From Climacium dendroides (Eukaryota > Streptophyta > Bryopsida > Hypnales > Climaciaceae), in the NCBI GenBank assembly GCA_950106755.1, contig OX467091.1, positions 21,655,538 to 21,719,537 on the forward strand: a DNA stretch of 64,000 nucleotides, read 5' to 3'. Positions 34,001-45,922 of the stretch are shown here, in pieces. Below the pieces are notes generated by a model that was given only the letters and a program-made list of their open reading frames with translations, searched no databases and had not been told where the DNA came from. Position 1 is the stretch's first letter. Every line of letters starts with the position of its first letter. Both the position numbers and the translations under genes were made by a program.

Positions 34001-35830
34001 TAGATACAATGAAAGAGAGGCCTTGTATACTTGCCCAAGGCCTCCCTTCTCCTTGTTTACCAGTTGATTTTTTTCTAATTCACTTAGATATGTGTTTAAA
34101 CTACTTAGATATTTTTGAAACTAATCCTAAATTACCCTAAGATATTTTCTAAAATAATCTTTGTTTAATTGTGGACCTTCCTAGACTTTGGCTTTATTTA
34201 GCCTTCAAAATCTTTTCAAATTAAATTCACAATTTAACCCAAGATATTTTTAACACTTACCAGATTTATCTTAAGATATTTTCAAAAAATAACTATTGGT
34301 AAATCTTAGATTTTTCTAGAATCCTAGCTCATTTTGTATTTGAAATCTTTTCAAAATTAAATCTTTGATTTTTCTTAGATATTTTTTAATTTATTGGTAA
34401 TTATACTAAAAATGTCAAATCTATTATTGGACTCTCTCTCTATCTTTTAGGGAACAATTCAATATCAAAAACTAATTATGCCATTGTGTTTGGAAGACTC
34501 AAATTAGCATAGAAGACCCCTTACCCCTACTTCTAGGCCATTTGTGCTCATAAAAACCACTAACAATAATTCCAAAGAAAAGTTAAAAACTCCAACTATT
34601 GGAATTTGCATTTTTTAAAAGAAACTAACTAGAAAGGGTTGTCTAGAAGTTTTGTGGAAGTAAGAAAAGATTCCTTATTCACAACATTTGGACACTGTAT
34701 GCCGATCAACCTACATAAATTTTCTTGGAATTTGATGTTGGTGTTCGTTCCGATTCTTGCCAATATTAGAATGCCTCCAAACTTAAAGGGGTGCTTTATT
34801 AGCACAAATAAACCTATTATGATTTTTAGTGGGATTTTATTGCAACATGGATAATTTTTATAAATTTACAAACATGTTTAAAGGTAATTAACTTCCCATG
34901 GAGTCATCATGGCATTTTAGAAAAATCCAAAAAAATTTGGACAACTTCTAGGAATTTTCCAAAATCAAAGTGCAAATTCAATTCTTTCTTTGTACTATTT
35001 ATAAGGGATCTAAAATTAATTACTTCTTTATAATTTCCACCTAAGAGGCAAATTATTCTTGAATTAGGGAATCCTGGAACAATCGGCTCTGATGTTAACT
35101 TCATTGCATGCTCTTAAACTAAAAGCACCTCTCTATGGGCTTTGATCACTTCTCCCTTCATCTCATTTGCACTCTGGCTCAATATTCCAAAAGTTACCTA
35201 TAGATAGGAAATGACTAATCCAAATTCTTTACAAATTGGATAGTAATTTTTCTTAGATTCTAAACCTAAAATGGAATTCTTTCATTTAGCCAATTTGCCA
35301 CATGCATTTTGTAGGATTATTTTTAGCATTAGACAAGTCACTAGAATTGGCTAACTTTATGACCCTAAATTTTCTTGGAATTGATTAATCAACTACTCCA
35401 ACCCTTAATTAGAATTGATTAATCAACTACTCCATCTCTTTAGAAATGGGAAAACAAGGTGTTTTAAGCATTTCACATTTCTAAAAAGACCCTTTAGTGC
35501 ATTGGTAGGGACTTCTACCAAATCTCACTTAAACTCTCTTTTATGTTTTTTTCACATAAATATGTTCAAAACTAGATAAAAAAGAAAAAAGAAAAACCTT
35601 GAGTTCCAAGTGCAAACTTCCAAGTGCCTACTTGAGGGCTTACAAGAAGTGATGAAGCATAAAGCTTACTCATTATACTTCATCAAAACTTGCCTGCTCC
35701 ACCAACCACCTAAAAGAAACATTGAAAGCCATTGTAAGATGTTAAGAAAAATTTGCAACCCTTCCATTCATCAATTTTAATACTTGAATGTCTAATAGAC
35801 TGACATGGAAACTTAGAAAATTGTCCACAT
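31100..35830. other. AT-rich spacer, no gene seen
   Basis: Nearly 5 kb with no supportable open frame, RNA gene or clear element border. Short local repeats occur, for example AGAATTGATTAATCAACTAC twice near 35375-35430. The sequence is probably decayed repeat DNA. Confidence 0.5.
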
Positions 35831-35839
35831 TGATCAATT

Positions 35840-36330
35840 GTGATAGGCCATCAAGTTCAAATTTCTATCTTAATCATGGATCATCTACAACCAGCTCTAT
35901 GTAAGGTAGATGTACCTATTTGTGATAACTTAAGCATTCAACATGTAGGATGTGGGATAGTCGTGGAGAAATTGAGTTCAATGTGTGCAAACATATGGAT
36001 GAGGAAGATTGCATAATTTTTTTTTTCAAGAATGAATATTTTATTCAAAATTAATGAGGATTTTTCATTTGGACCCATTTTGGTTTCATAGACTCGCCTA
36101 TTACAATTAGCTTTGACACTTCTCCTCAAGCAAGGAAGGAAAAGAGATGAGTGGACAAGAAGGTACAAATTGAGAATATTTTTCAATGAATAGTGCATCC
36201 ATCTATTGTCCACAATAGGCCACCCTAACAAGCCTTCACATGGGAGCTATTCAAAATAGGTACTTCTACCTTGCTACCTTGGGATGTCTCAAATAAAATG
36301 CTAATATCACATATCTATTGTCAAATTTTA
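35840..36330 (+). repeat. Dispersed repeat family A, copy 2 (uninterrupted)
   Basis: This is the partner of 2030-2900, in the same orientation and without the 463-bp insertion. It contains ATAACTTAAGCATTCAACAT, GAATGAATATTTTATTCAA, GAGATGAGTGGACAAGAAGG and AGGTACTTCTACCTT. Noncoding. It sets the empty-site state for dating the insertion in copy 1. Confidence 0.7.
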
Positions 36331-37563
36331 AATATTTTAGTACATGGTTCCAGGGTCAACATTCTTGTTAACATCATACCTCTTTATGATTAGGTATCAA
36401 TTTTCGCTAGTTAGGCTGCTATGTTTCTGATCAATTGTGGTTTAGGTGACAACTTACACAACACAAATGTTCAAGAGGTATACATTGAAAGCATACAATG
36501 ATTTCAAGATGTACATTGGAAGCTTCAATTATCACCTACATTGAAGCATAGTTGATTTTGTAATTAGCCTATGATTGGAAATACCGTTACCTACATAACA
36601 AGAATAGGTTGAATGGAATCTTCACCAAAAAATTCATAATAATTTTGTTTTTGAGATAAAAAAAATTTGAAATTTGAAATCCTTTTGAAATCTATTTGTG
36701 TAAATAGGGAAATTTTTTCCTCACCATATCCATACAACAGATATATTGAATTGCGTAAGTGGTCAAAAAGGGATTGGCTACCTTATATCATGGAAATTCA
36801 AATTGAATTCTTTGCCGAAGCCTACAAAATATTGAAATAGCTCTCATATTTCAGCTATAGCTAGTAGAATAAAAATAAACTAAGTCAAATAGTGCATATT
36901 TGTAAGCTAGCAAGTTATAAATGTAAATTCTCAAAATAATATACTCACTAAAACATGAATATTCAAACATTTGTAACTAAAAACTTATCATAATTCCTAC
37001 AAGTAGATACCTTTTTTTTGAACAAATGGAACTACCCATTGCATTAAAAAAAGAACCAAGAACAACAACCAAGCTCGAGAGCTGAACAATGAAGAAATAA
37101 GAGCAAGGACCAACCAAAGCCAAAAAGACTACTAAAACAAACAAAGGAGAAGGCCTTTATTGTTTCAGATAATAGAAGACCCTACCCTATTGGCAAGAAC
37201 TAGAGAATGAATACAATCAAATTTAATCCATATACTAGAAGCTTATTGGAGTCGTTGAGCCCCAATTTGAGCCTTCAATTGTGTTGCACATCTTGAAAAA
37301 TAGATACCTTAAAGTGTTCAATTGGAGGGGGCACATCTAGAAAATGGTAGTCACTTTGTTATTTATAAGGTTTAATATGCTCTTCTACTTCTTGAGCAGA
37401 CATGAAAATCCGCGATTTGTTTTTCAACTATAGTAGTGCAAATATAGTTCAAGTTGTTAACCAAACTAAATTGCATATGCAAAACAATAGTTCTTACAAA
37501 TCCAACTAGAATAATAAAATTTTCTCTACTAGTGTAAAGCAACTACTTCAAAATTTTGACAAC
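36331..37563. other. AT-rich spacer, no gene seen
   Basis: No coding frame is supported. A lone CACTA-like end (TTTTCTCTACTAGTG) lies at about 37520-37534, just before the 1-kb element, with no partner found. Confidence 0.45.
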
Positions 37564-38581
37564 CACTAGAAGAAAAACGCGTTCGCTACAATTGGCTAAA
37601 ATATGACTAAGTGTCCTATACAACTATCTTGCGATTGTAGCCCTATCTATTTGCACCAAATTCTTATGTCATTGTTTTACATCATTAGTACAATGCTTTA
37701 GTTGTAAAGTAGTTATAGAATGAAATGGATGCATTGAATTGTAGGATTATGAGAGTTGTAACAAAGTTCAAATTTAGAATGGATGTGAATTCTTTTCCAT
37801 CCAATATTCATTTTAGTTGTCAATGTAGACTAGTCCATACTTTATGATATCCATTGTGTCAATTTGTAGTTGCAAAAAATGATTAGAAAACGACTAGGAA
37901 ATAATTGCATCTATAAAATGACAATAGTTGTTTCCTAGTTGATTTGTAGTCATTTCTTAGTTGTTTAGTAGTTGTTTAGATATTTGACCTCTCTAGCTTT
38001 GTCCCTCCAAAAACTGGCCTCTGTAGTGAGGCCAACAAGGGGGACATTGGTTCAAAAAAAAAGACCTACTTGTAAGTAGTTATATCTTTATGTAATGAAT
38101 TTTGTTAATAGAATTCTAAGATTTCTACAATTTGTAGATTTTTATGGTTTATAGATTTTGAAATCTACAATTTGCAAACAAGTTGCAAATGTGCTGCAAA
38201 CAAGTTACAATGAAGTCACTCACAAGTTGTAAATAAGTTATAGATAAGATGCAAATGAATAAAAGATGAGTCACAATGAAATTACAAATGAGTTGCAAAT
38301 GAGTCATAGATGAGTTGCAATGAAGTTGCAAATGAGTCACCAATGAGTCATACAAATCACTAATTGTATGATATTGACCTCACATGGTAGCAAATAACAC
38401 ATAAGCGCCCATGTCATAAAGTGCATTAGTGAAGTTCCAAGTAAGCTAGCAAATCCCATTTTGCCTTGCAACTACGATACAACTAGAAAACTTGTTTACA
38501 TCTCACCAATTGCAAATGTCTGATGCAACCCAAAAAACAGTTGCTCTTTGTAGTTGCAAAATCCCTCATTTTCTTCTAGTG
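37564..38581. mobile_element. 1.0-kb non-autonomous CACTA-type element, target duplication AAC
   Basis: The ends are CACTAGAAGAAAAACGC and the complement of CACTAGAAGAAAATGAG (about 13 bp of near-perfect terminal repeat), flanked on both sides by AAC. The interior has many copies of a TAGTTG(T/C) motif and, at 38160-38345, a degenerate array of GAGTTGCAAATGAGTCA-like units. Such subterminal repeats are typical transposase-binding regions of CACTA elements. No transposase is encoded; the 68-codon minus frame within it reads the repeat array. Confidence 0.85.
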
Positions 38582-38959
38582 AACTATCTAAATGCAGTAT
38601 TCTAAATCTTGCCTAATTAATGCATTTTATTTTTGAGAGCGTGCACCATCTCAACATCAAAACTTGCATTGGTACAAGATCATCTATCAATAAAAGTTTA
38701 ATTCCCTATAACTTTTGCACATATATGCAACTCATCTTAAAAAATCAAATGAAGGTCATCACCAAACACGTGAAATATGGATCTTTGCAAAGTACAAAAT
38801 CCACACAAGTTGCTACATAACTAAACAAGAAAAAGAGCTATAATCTTTGAAACCCCAAAAGAACATCAAACCTATAAAAACAATACTAAGCTTATTCTAA
38901 GAAAGATCTAGCAAAGTCTCTAAAAAACACCAATTTCATATATCTTTTGCGCATTCTAG

Positions 38960-39265
38960 AGGAAAACATTAGATGGAATTTGAGGCCTATAGAAGGCTGT
39001 TTCATGTTTATTCCCTCGCTATTCTCCCCACAACAAGGAAATGGCCGGCAGTCAGGGATTTTTTTAAAAATAAAAATAAAAATAAAAATAAATATAGTTC
39101 TTAGAATACAAAAAATTTGAATTTAAATTTTTTCGAGAACTGGCATGGTTGGGTCTTGGCCACGTCAGCCAGCTGCACTATCATTACTACAATACAATTT
39201 GGCGAGTTCCCAACGCATAATAACTCACGACCTTCTAGAGGCCTCAAACATCATCTAATGCCAAT
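38960..39265 (+). repeat. Dispersed repeat family C, copy 2
   Basis: This is the partner of 26730-27020. It contains a hexanucleotide AAAAAT microsatellite (39065-39094), the GGCCACGTCAGCCAGCTGCA segment and CTTCTAGAGGCCTCAAACAT. Noncoding. Confidence 0.55.
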
Positions 39266-40920
39266 CCTCTTGGCCTCTTCAAATTTCAAAATGAACTATA
39301 GAGCTAAGAAATAGTCTCAAGAAATGAGAAGAATAGTCTTCGAGACTCTAAATAAACAAAAAAAACTACAAGGGATGCCTTAGTCTATTTTCAAGATCCA
39401 CCAAAAATTCAAATGAGAGATATGCTCCAAATCCATAACCTACACCTAATATTTTGCTAACTCTAATATCCACAATTCCAGAAATGCAATAAATAAGGCT
39501 CTTAAGAAAACGTCAATTGCAAATATCCTATTGAGATCCTACTTGCATTTTGGAAGAACAACAATACTTGTGGAAAAGTCAAAGAATAGATCTATGGTCA
39601 CCACTATTATTTCAATTCCAAGATTCTAGAATCACATTAGACTCTACAAGACTAACAAAGCCTAAAGAGATGCCTAAGCCATTTTCTAAGAAAGCTCCAA
39701 CAAAAACTCAAGAGATACACTCCTAATCCATAATCTAAACTTAACGTTCTAATTATAATTTCACAATAATCAAACAAGAGATGTTTGAGAGTACCAACAA
39801 GGAATTAGCTTTCAAAAAAACATCAATTTTAGATACTTGCATTCAAGAAATATACCAGTGTTAGAAATAGTCAATAATTACGTATGTACCTATTATTATT
39901 TCAACTCCAAGGCTTTAAATTTTTGTGACTCTAGAAGACTAACAAAACCTAAAAAGATTCCTTAGCTAAATTTGAATTACATTGTTCTTGAGAAAAAACA
40001 ATTTATGAAGAAATTGCCACATAAATAAGACCATATTTGTTAAAACGAGACACTCTACAATCTCATATTATCTTTGACTTTACATTTAGATGATAAGTGT
40101 TTGATATTAAATTTTTTTGGTGAATTGAGGCTTTAATATATTAATACATTTATAAACCTTTGATTATATAAAGGTTGATATATTCATAAATTTTTTATTT
40201 GTTAAAATAGAGGTCTCAAATCATACTACTAAAATCTCAAAATGTTCATTTTGTCTCAATTTCATGAATATGGTTATGTCATAAGGATAAAAGGAAGTTC
40301 ATTTTAGAGGTACTACTTGAAGGGACCAGTCAATACACTGGTGATAAAAAATGCCATGCTTTCCTAAATTCCCTTGACAGATCAATACTTTACATCTCGC
40401 TTTATTGATTCATACTATCAAGCATGAACTTCTAGCAATATAAACCAAATTTTAGTACTTCCTTACTAATCTTTCATCTTAAAAATACCTACATCTCTTG
40501 CAATGTACTATAATTAATATATCATATCCACATTCTTGAATTTACTAGTGTACTAACCAATATTTTACAATATTTTTAGAATGAATTTCTAATTATTTGT
40601 AAATTGAATATCATAGTTGTATCTTTTACCAAAAAAAATTCAATGAATTTAAAATAAAAAATCCTGACCATGGTGATTACTAAAATAATATTGAAAAAGG
40701 TCCATTTTATAAATTCAAAAACCTATGAATGCAATAGTGTAGTTTGTTTATTTGGTGTTTAATACATGTTAACAAAAAGAGAATTTAAAATATTCCCTTG
40801 ACTTTCAAGAGGGTTCAACAAAAAATGAGGCAATTTAATAATATATGAACAATGCTCAATGACTACGTCATCATACCTTAATCCAGGCCTGAAATGTATT
40901 TCATGGTACCATTTCCTTTT
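39266..40920. other. AT-rich spacer before UBP24, no gene seen
   Basis: Weakly repeated phrases occur (for example ATTTCAACTCCAAGGCTTTA against ATTTCAATTCCAAGATTCTA about 300 bp apart). No coding frame is supported. Composition turns GC-richer at about 40940, where the UBP24 leader probably starts. Confidence 0.45.
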
Positions 40921-40934
40921 TAGGTTTAGCTTTC

Positions 40935-41149
40935 GTCTCCATTGCATCGGTTTCTGTGTTCCGGAGTCTGAGGAAGCTGCTTCTGCCAAGGGCTTGCGTT
41001 AGGGTTCCGCCATTGCTGCCGAGCACGGACTTGCATCATCGCTGCCGAGCTACTTACCGCCATAGCTGAAAGAAAGCCCGGTAGAGTGGGGAGAGTGGAT
41101 AGACCAGTGCGCACAGGTCTGGCGGAGTCGGAGCGGGGAGTGATCGACC
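40935..41149 (+). promoter_or_regulatory. Putative UBP24 core promoter and leader
   Basis: This is a GC-rich segment immediately upstream of the UBP24 ATG. A telo-box-like TTAGGGTT lies near 41000, a motif common around plant transcription starts. No clear TATA box was found, so initiation may be dispersed. Confidence 0.35.
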
Positions 41150-44100
41150 ATGGCGGAGCAAGGGGGACCTCCGCGTCCTCCGAAGACGCCTCCACCGCTC
41201 GTCTACAATGGAAATTCCGCTACACAAGAGGTACTTCGGGACCCTGATCCGCTCGGTTGTGCTCTGGGATTAACTTTGTAGCTCTGACGAACGATCTCTC
41301 ACTGTTTCTTCTGTCCAACTCTCCGCGGAGGAGAGGTTTTGTCGGTGTGTTTGGCTAGTGAGGTTTAGGGAGAGCTCTGCATTCGCTTCGATCTTAGGAA
41401 TTACTCTGTTTTATCAATGCAGGATGCATGGGCTGATTTCTGGCTTGGTTGTGGTGCATTTGTTTGAGTGCTTTGAAGTTTGAAGGAGACAATACTAGGT
41501 TATGTGATCAATCTGTGGTTGGAGAATTTTGATAGATCTAAACCCTCCGAAATTTGAAATAGGTGATACTTTTATTCGACTTCTCAGCTGTGTTCCTTGA
41601 AGCGTAGGATAGAGTCTGCCTTGGGAAGGGGGAATCTACCTAGTTCTGGAACTCTTACTTTTCTTTGGTCTAGAATTCTCGAATGAGCGGAGTCTTCATT
41701 TACGTTGGTCTGGCATTCTTCTTTTTCGAAGCCCTAGCTAGTATTGCGGATTCTCCGCTGATCCAATTCATCTGCTAATTATTTACGATGCACCGTGCCT
41801 CCTTTTGTGCCATTTCTCCTGTTAACTTCTACGCCGAGTGTCAAGCATTCCTTGAAGTCGTGATTGAAGTGAATCTCTTAAATCCCCAAAATAATTATAT
41901 AGGCTTTTGTAAAGTCCACATGTTTTAATCATGTTACTTGAAGTATGTATGGAATCTGCCTCGGGAAGGGTGAATACACCTAGTTCTCGAATTTATGCCC
42001 TTGTTTGATCTGGGGATCTCGAATGAACTGACGCTTCATTCACGCCGGTCTCAACAAGAGCGGAATTCCGCTTCTTCCAAACCCTAGATAATATTACGAG
42101 AAGCATTCTGGTCCAACTTATCTGTTTATGCTTTATAATGTAGTGTGGCTCCTTTTGTGTCTTTTCACCTTTTACTTCACGGATTTTCAAGCTTTTTTTC
42201 TTGACGTTGTGGTTTTCGGCGACTTGTGGTAGTGGACACGTTCATTTTTGCCCTGTCTGTTGTGACACTTTCTACTTAGAATTGAAGTCCTTACGCAAGG
42301 CATGGCTGTTTGGGGTTGGCTGCACAGGTCGCGTTTGTGCCTTTTGTGTTCGGATCGTTCAGCGAGACCGAAGCTAAATATTTTCAATCGCCACCTCCAC
42401 CTGAGAAGCAAGTGGTTTCCAAAGTTTCGTTGCTGCCCTTCCAATTCGGTGACCTGACAGGGCTCGATGAATTGCGTGTTTCTGCTATTCCTACTGCTTC
42501 TGAGACGCCTACTAGTGCCCCTTCCCGGGAAAATGGTGCTGCAGCACTTCCTAGATTGCAAATTGGATCAGCAGAAGTTCCAGGGAGGACACCACCAGAT
42601 GAAACAGCTGTACAGGGAATTGACAAAGCTCCAGCAGCTGAAACAGTTAGCTTTGAGAAGGACGGGGATATTAAAGAACACAGTGAGGCTGAGAGGGATG
42701 AACAGGGCCAGGCACAAGTCCAGGCTGGGAATGACCAGCGGGCAAGTCCGAAACAGGCTCCAAAGTCATGGGCATCGTTGGTCGGTGTGCAACCAGGCTT
42801 TGGTGATGTTGGCAGGAGTTCAGGGCATGTCAAGTCTGCACCAGTACCTGCGAATAAGCCAATATCCAATGGCTCAGTTAGACTCCAGCCAAGGGGTCTG
42901 ATCAATACGGGCAACTCTTGTTTCGCCAATGCCACGCTGCAAGCATTGCTATCATGCCCTCCCTTTTTGAACCTTCTTGCTTCCATCAAGTCACGTACTA
43001 TTCCCCAGGTTAGTTCCTCACTCAGAGTTTATAATCCTCTCTTGCGCACTTGGTTTTTATGGGTTGATTACTGTTTTACGAAAGTGTGGTTTCTGAGGAA
43101 AATAATTCAAAAGTCTCTAATTCCTTATTAGTTATGTATCGCAGCTATTGAATTTTCAGAGGCGTTAGTAGTTCCTACACATGTAATTTCTCTTGGAATT
43201 TGCAGACAGGGTTTCCAGCCCTAGCGGCATTTGCCAATTTTGCTGGACAATTCAGGACTGCAGCCGAGCCTGAGCAAAAGGACCAGAAGCCAGGTCCAGT
43301 AGATGTTGGGAGACCTTTCGCTCCAACGATGTTTGATGATGTACTCCGCAGTTTCAGTCCTGATCAGCCTCCTCGGGGAAGACCCAGGTGTTTGTCATCC
43401 CGGCTTTGTGCCTCTTTCCACTCTTTTTGCAGTTTTTCTGTCGTTGCTAAACTTTGTTCTTTGTAGTAACAGTTTTATGACTGGTTCTCTTGGCTGCCTA
43501 CGTTTGACAGGCAAGAAGATGCTCAAGAATTCCTGAATCATCTAATGGATCGCTTGCATGAGGAGCTGTTGCGGCTTGAGGGCAGAAGTGTAGCAGGTCA
43601 AAACGCCGTAGTTGATGATGACGAGTGGGAAACAGTGGGTCCGAAAAATCGTAGTGCTCTGACTCGAACACATATGTCCATCAAATCTCCACTCAGTGAA
43701 ATCTTTGGAGGCCAACTGTGCAGTGTCGTGAAGGCGAAAGGTAATTCAGTTTTTTCGTCTGCACATTGATATTGTAGCTAAGCTTGTTTTACTAGATACT
43801 CCCTCCGTCCTGAAATGATTGTCCACTTTGAATGTCATGTTTTTTTAAGATTGTTTTGAGTAGGTCAAATAAATACTTCCTTGTGGCTAATTTTATTTAG
43901 GTTGCAATGAACACATGCAATGTTCTTCATTGATTCTAGTGATATAAAATTTGGAACCTTTCTTAATTATATTTTTCACAATATGGTCAATGAAATTGGC
44001 TCAAAAAAATATCAACAAAATTGTGGACAATCATTTCGGGACGGAGGGACTATATTTTAGGCCTGTTTCTATGTTTCCAGAGAGGTCGTCTCATAACTTA

Positions 44101-45320
44101 AGCCCTAAGTTTAGTTTCTATGACGCATGGGAAACTTACTGCCAGCTCAGTGTTCCTGCATACAATCGATGTGGAGGTCATAGGAAAGATACGTTGAGCG
44201 ATACAGGTACTGACCTGAGATAGTTTGATTTGTGTGAGCAGGTAACAAAGCATCAGCAACAGTACAACCTTTCTTAGTGTTGCATCTCGACATACTTCCT
44301 GAGGCTGTACAAAGTATAGAGGATGCACTCAAGTTTTTTGCGGCACCTGAATCTTTAGAAGGCTACAAAGCCGCATCTAGCAAGGTCATCTACCCTACTT
44401 TGCTGGTTGCTTCACAAAATATTTTTGTTTTAATATCTTTGCTTATGATTTTTGTTCTGACATCACTTCAAAAGTGGACTGCATTCTCTACCAGCGCTAG
44501 GGTTTCTAATCGCAAACGTACTTGAAGTTGACGGAATATTGTTGATCGGCGATTTTTGGGCAGGCTTCGGAGGTGGTTAGTGCAAGCAAGGCAATTAAGA
44601 TTCAGACATTGCCACCCGTGCTGATCATTCACTTTATGCGTTTTAGTTATGGAGCCCATGGCAGCGGCAAACTGAATAAGGCTGTAAAATACTTCAATTC
44701 TCTTACAATAGGACGGGAACTTCTAGCATCTTCAACTGGCCCCGCTATTGAGGTATAGTCGGCGAACTCTGCTCTTGCAATCTTTTGAATAGCATCACAA
44801 GTGACATGTTCATTATAGATTATTTTAGGCATGGAGTATAAGATTCGTGCAGTCCCATGTTGAGTTCGTGTTAGTGTAACTAAAATCTAATGTTACTGTC
44901 ATTGGCATCAATTTGATATTACACTAGCAACTAGTAGGTTAACATGAAGTTTAACATTAATTTAACCGAATGTCCTCTTAGATTAATATTAGTTTATCAT
45001 TAATAAATTTGTCAATCTAATACGGGGATCTTTTGAGGTGAGCGTTATTCAGTCCCTGAGGTTTACAATAATTGCAGTCACATTACGAGTTCTTCCGTGT
45101 TAAAATGATTTTGATGGCACTGCAGGGACGTAAATATGAGCTGGTGGCGACTGTGACGCACCATGGAAAAGAACCGTCTGCTGGACACTACACAGCTGAC
45201 TGTAGACAGACTGATGGTCGCTGGCTAAGGTTCGATGATGCAGTAGTGTCGGTAGTTTCTATCAATCGGGTGCTGCAGGAGCAGGCCTATGTTCTCTTCT
45301 ACAAACGCGTCATACACTGA
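41150..45320 (+). CDS. UBP24: Ubiquitin carboxyl-terminal hydrolase 24 (USP10-type deubiquitinase)
   Basis: This is a cysteine protease that removes ubiquitin from target proteins. Exons 41150-41230, 42328-43008, 43206-43387, 43511-43740, 44242-44384, 44564-44752 and 45126-45320 join in frame to 566 residues, close to Arabidopsis UBP24. The Cys box RGLINTGNSCFANATLQALL carries catalytic Cys225. Later landmarks are RQEDAQEFLNHLMD, DEWETVGPKNRSA, the His box GHYTADCRQTDGRWLRFDDA with His523 and Asp539/540, and the C-terminal QAYVLFYK. The N-terminus has a 27-residue proline-rich first exon, then FVFGSF and FQFGDL, FGxF-type motifs like those that bind NTF2-like domains of G3BP proteins in the USP10 family. 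Between about residues 75 and 205 the chain is low-complexity and probably disordered. The exon 1 start rests on reading frame and donor GTACTT; later exons are secure. Confidence 0.94.
41600..42191. repeat. Ancient tandem duplication inside UBP24 intron 1
   Basis: Segments of about 250 bp at 41600-41850 and 41938-42191 align by eye at a spacing of about 338 bp. Both contain CTGCCT.GGGAAGGG, CACCTAGTTCT or CTACCTAGTTCT, TCTCGAATGA, a GCCCTAG/ACCCTAG segment and GGCTCCTTTTGTG or GCCTCCTTTTGTG. They are strongly diverged. Both lack splice-like exon ends, so I see duplicated intron rather than a duplicated exon. Confidence 0.75.
43799..44050. mobile_element. Stowaway-like Tc1/mariner MITE (252 bp) in UBP24 intron 4
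   Basis: The left end CTCCCTCCGTCCTGAAATGA and the right end, complement GTCCCTCCGTCCCGAAATGA, form terminal repeats of about 28 bp. TA dinucleotides flank the element (43797-43798, 44051-44052). CTCCCTCCGT with a TA target is the hallmark of plant Stowaway elements. It lies wholly inside the intron and leaves both splice sites intact. Noncoding. Confidence 0.93.
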
Positions 45321-45922
45321 TCAAAGCACCGCCTTGTATCTTAGGTTCATCAAGCGTTGCAGGTCATGGATCATTCAGGCTTTGTTGTACAATCGAATAT
45401 ACCGACACTTTTCTGCCCAACATATTTCCTCTTTATTGTCTTGAAATTAAAGTTTCTGTCCAGAAGGTCAAAGCTTTTGTTTTGATTGGTTCTGAGTGCG
45501 TGAGTTACTAGGTATTGAGTAGAGTTCCCTTATTGCCCAGGTAGAATAGGAAATGTGTTCTACGATTGAGGTCAGTTTGGTATTTGAGTTTCAGTGATGG
45601 TCGCAACGATTCTGTGAAATCTCTCCTGAAATCTATATGGAAGAGGTTGGAATGATCCTTGAGACCTTGAGAAGAGCTTGTTACGGAGCGAGAACATTGT
45701 GATCAAGGATATTGATGAACATACTGGATATAAATGTCTTTTGTTGAAAATATCTTCATGCGTGATCGTCTGTGTGCATGTGTGCATTAGTTTCCAAATC
45801 ATAACGCTAGATTTCGATACAGTCCATATCCTGGTAAACGTCTTTGTACTGGAGCTTGGGGGAATGGGGGCAGCAAATATAGAGCATCATGGTGAAAGTT
45901 CACAACATGTCTGTACGTTGGG
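45321..45922 (+). other. UBP24 3' flank
   Basis: Probably 3' untranslated region followed by spacer. The composition is moderately GC-rich until about 45960. No additional gene is recognised. Confidence 0.4.

Noticed and set aside
38160..38345. CRISPR-like array of short repeats
   Set aside because: Units are degenerate, adjacent and without unique spacers; they are subterminal repeats of a plant transposon.
38149..38355. 68-codon minus-strand frame with repeated His-Leu-Gln words
   Set aside because: It reads through the internal repeat array of the 1-kb CACTA element.
42467..42901. 144-codon plus-strand frame in another phase
   Set aside because: An alternative frame of UBP24 exon 2; it lacks the conserved Cys box, which is in the other frame.
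42384..42989. 201-codon minus-strand open frame
   Set aside because: It is exactly antisense to UBP24 exon 2, whose plus-strand reading is confirmed by family motifs and splice junctions.
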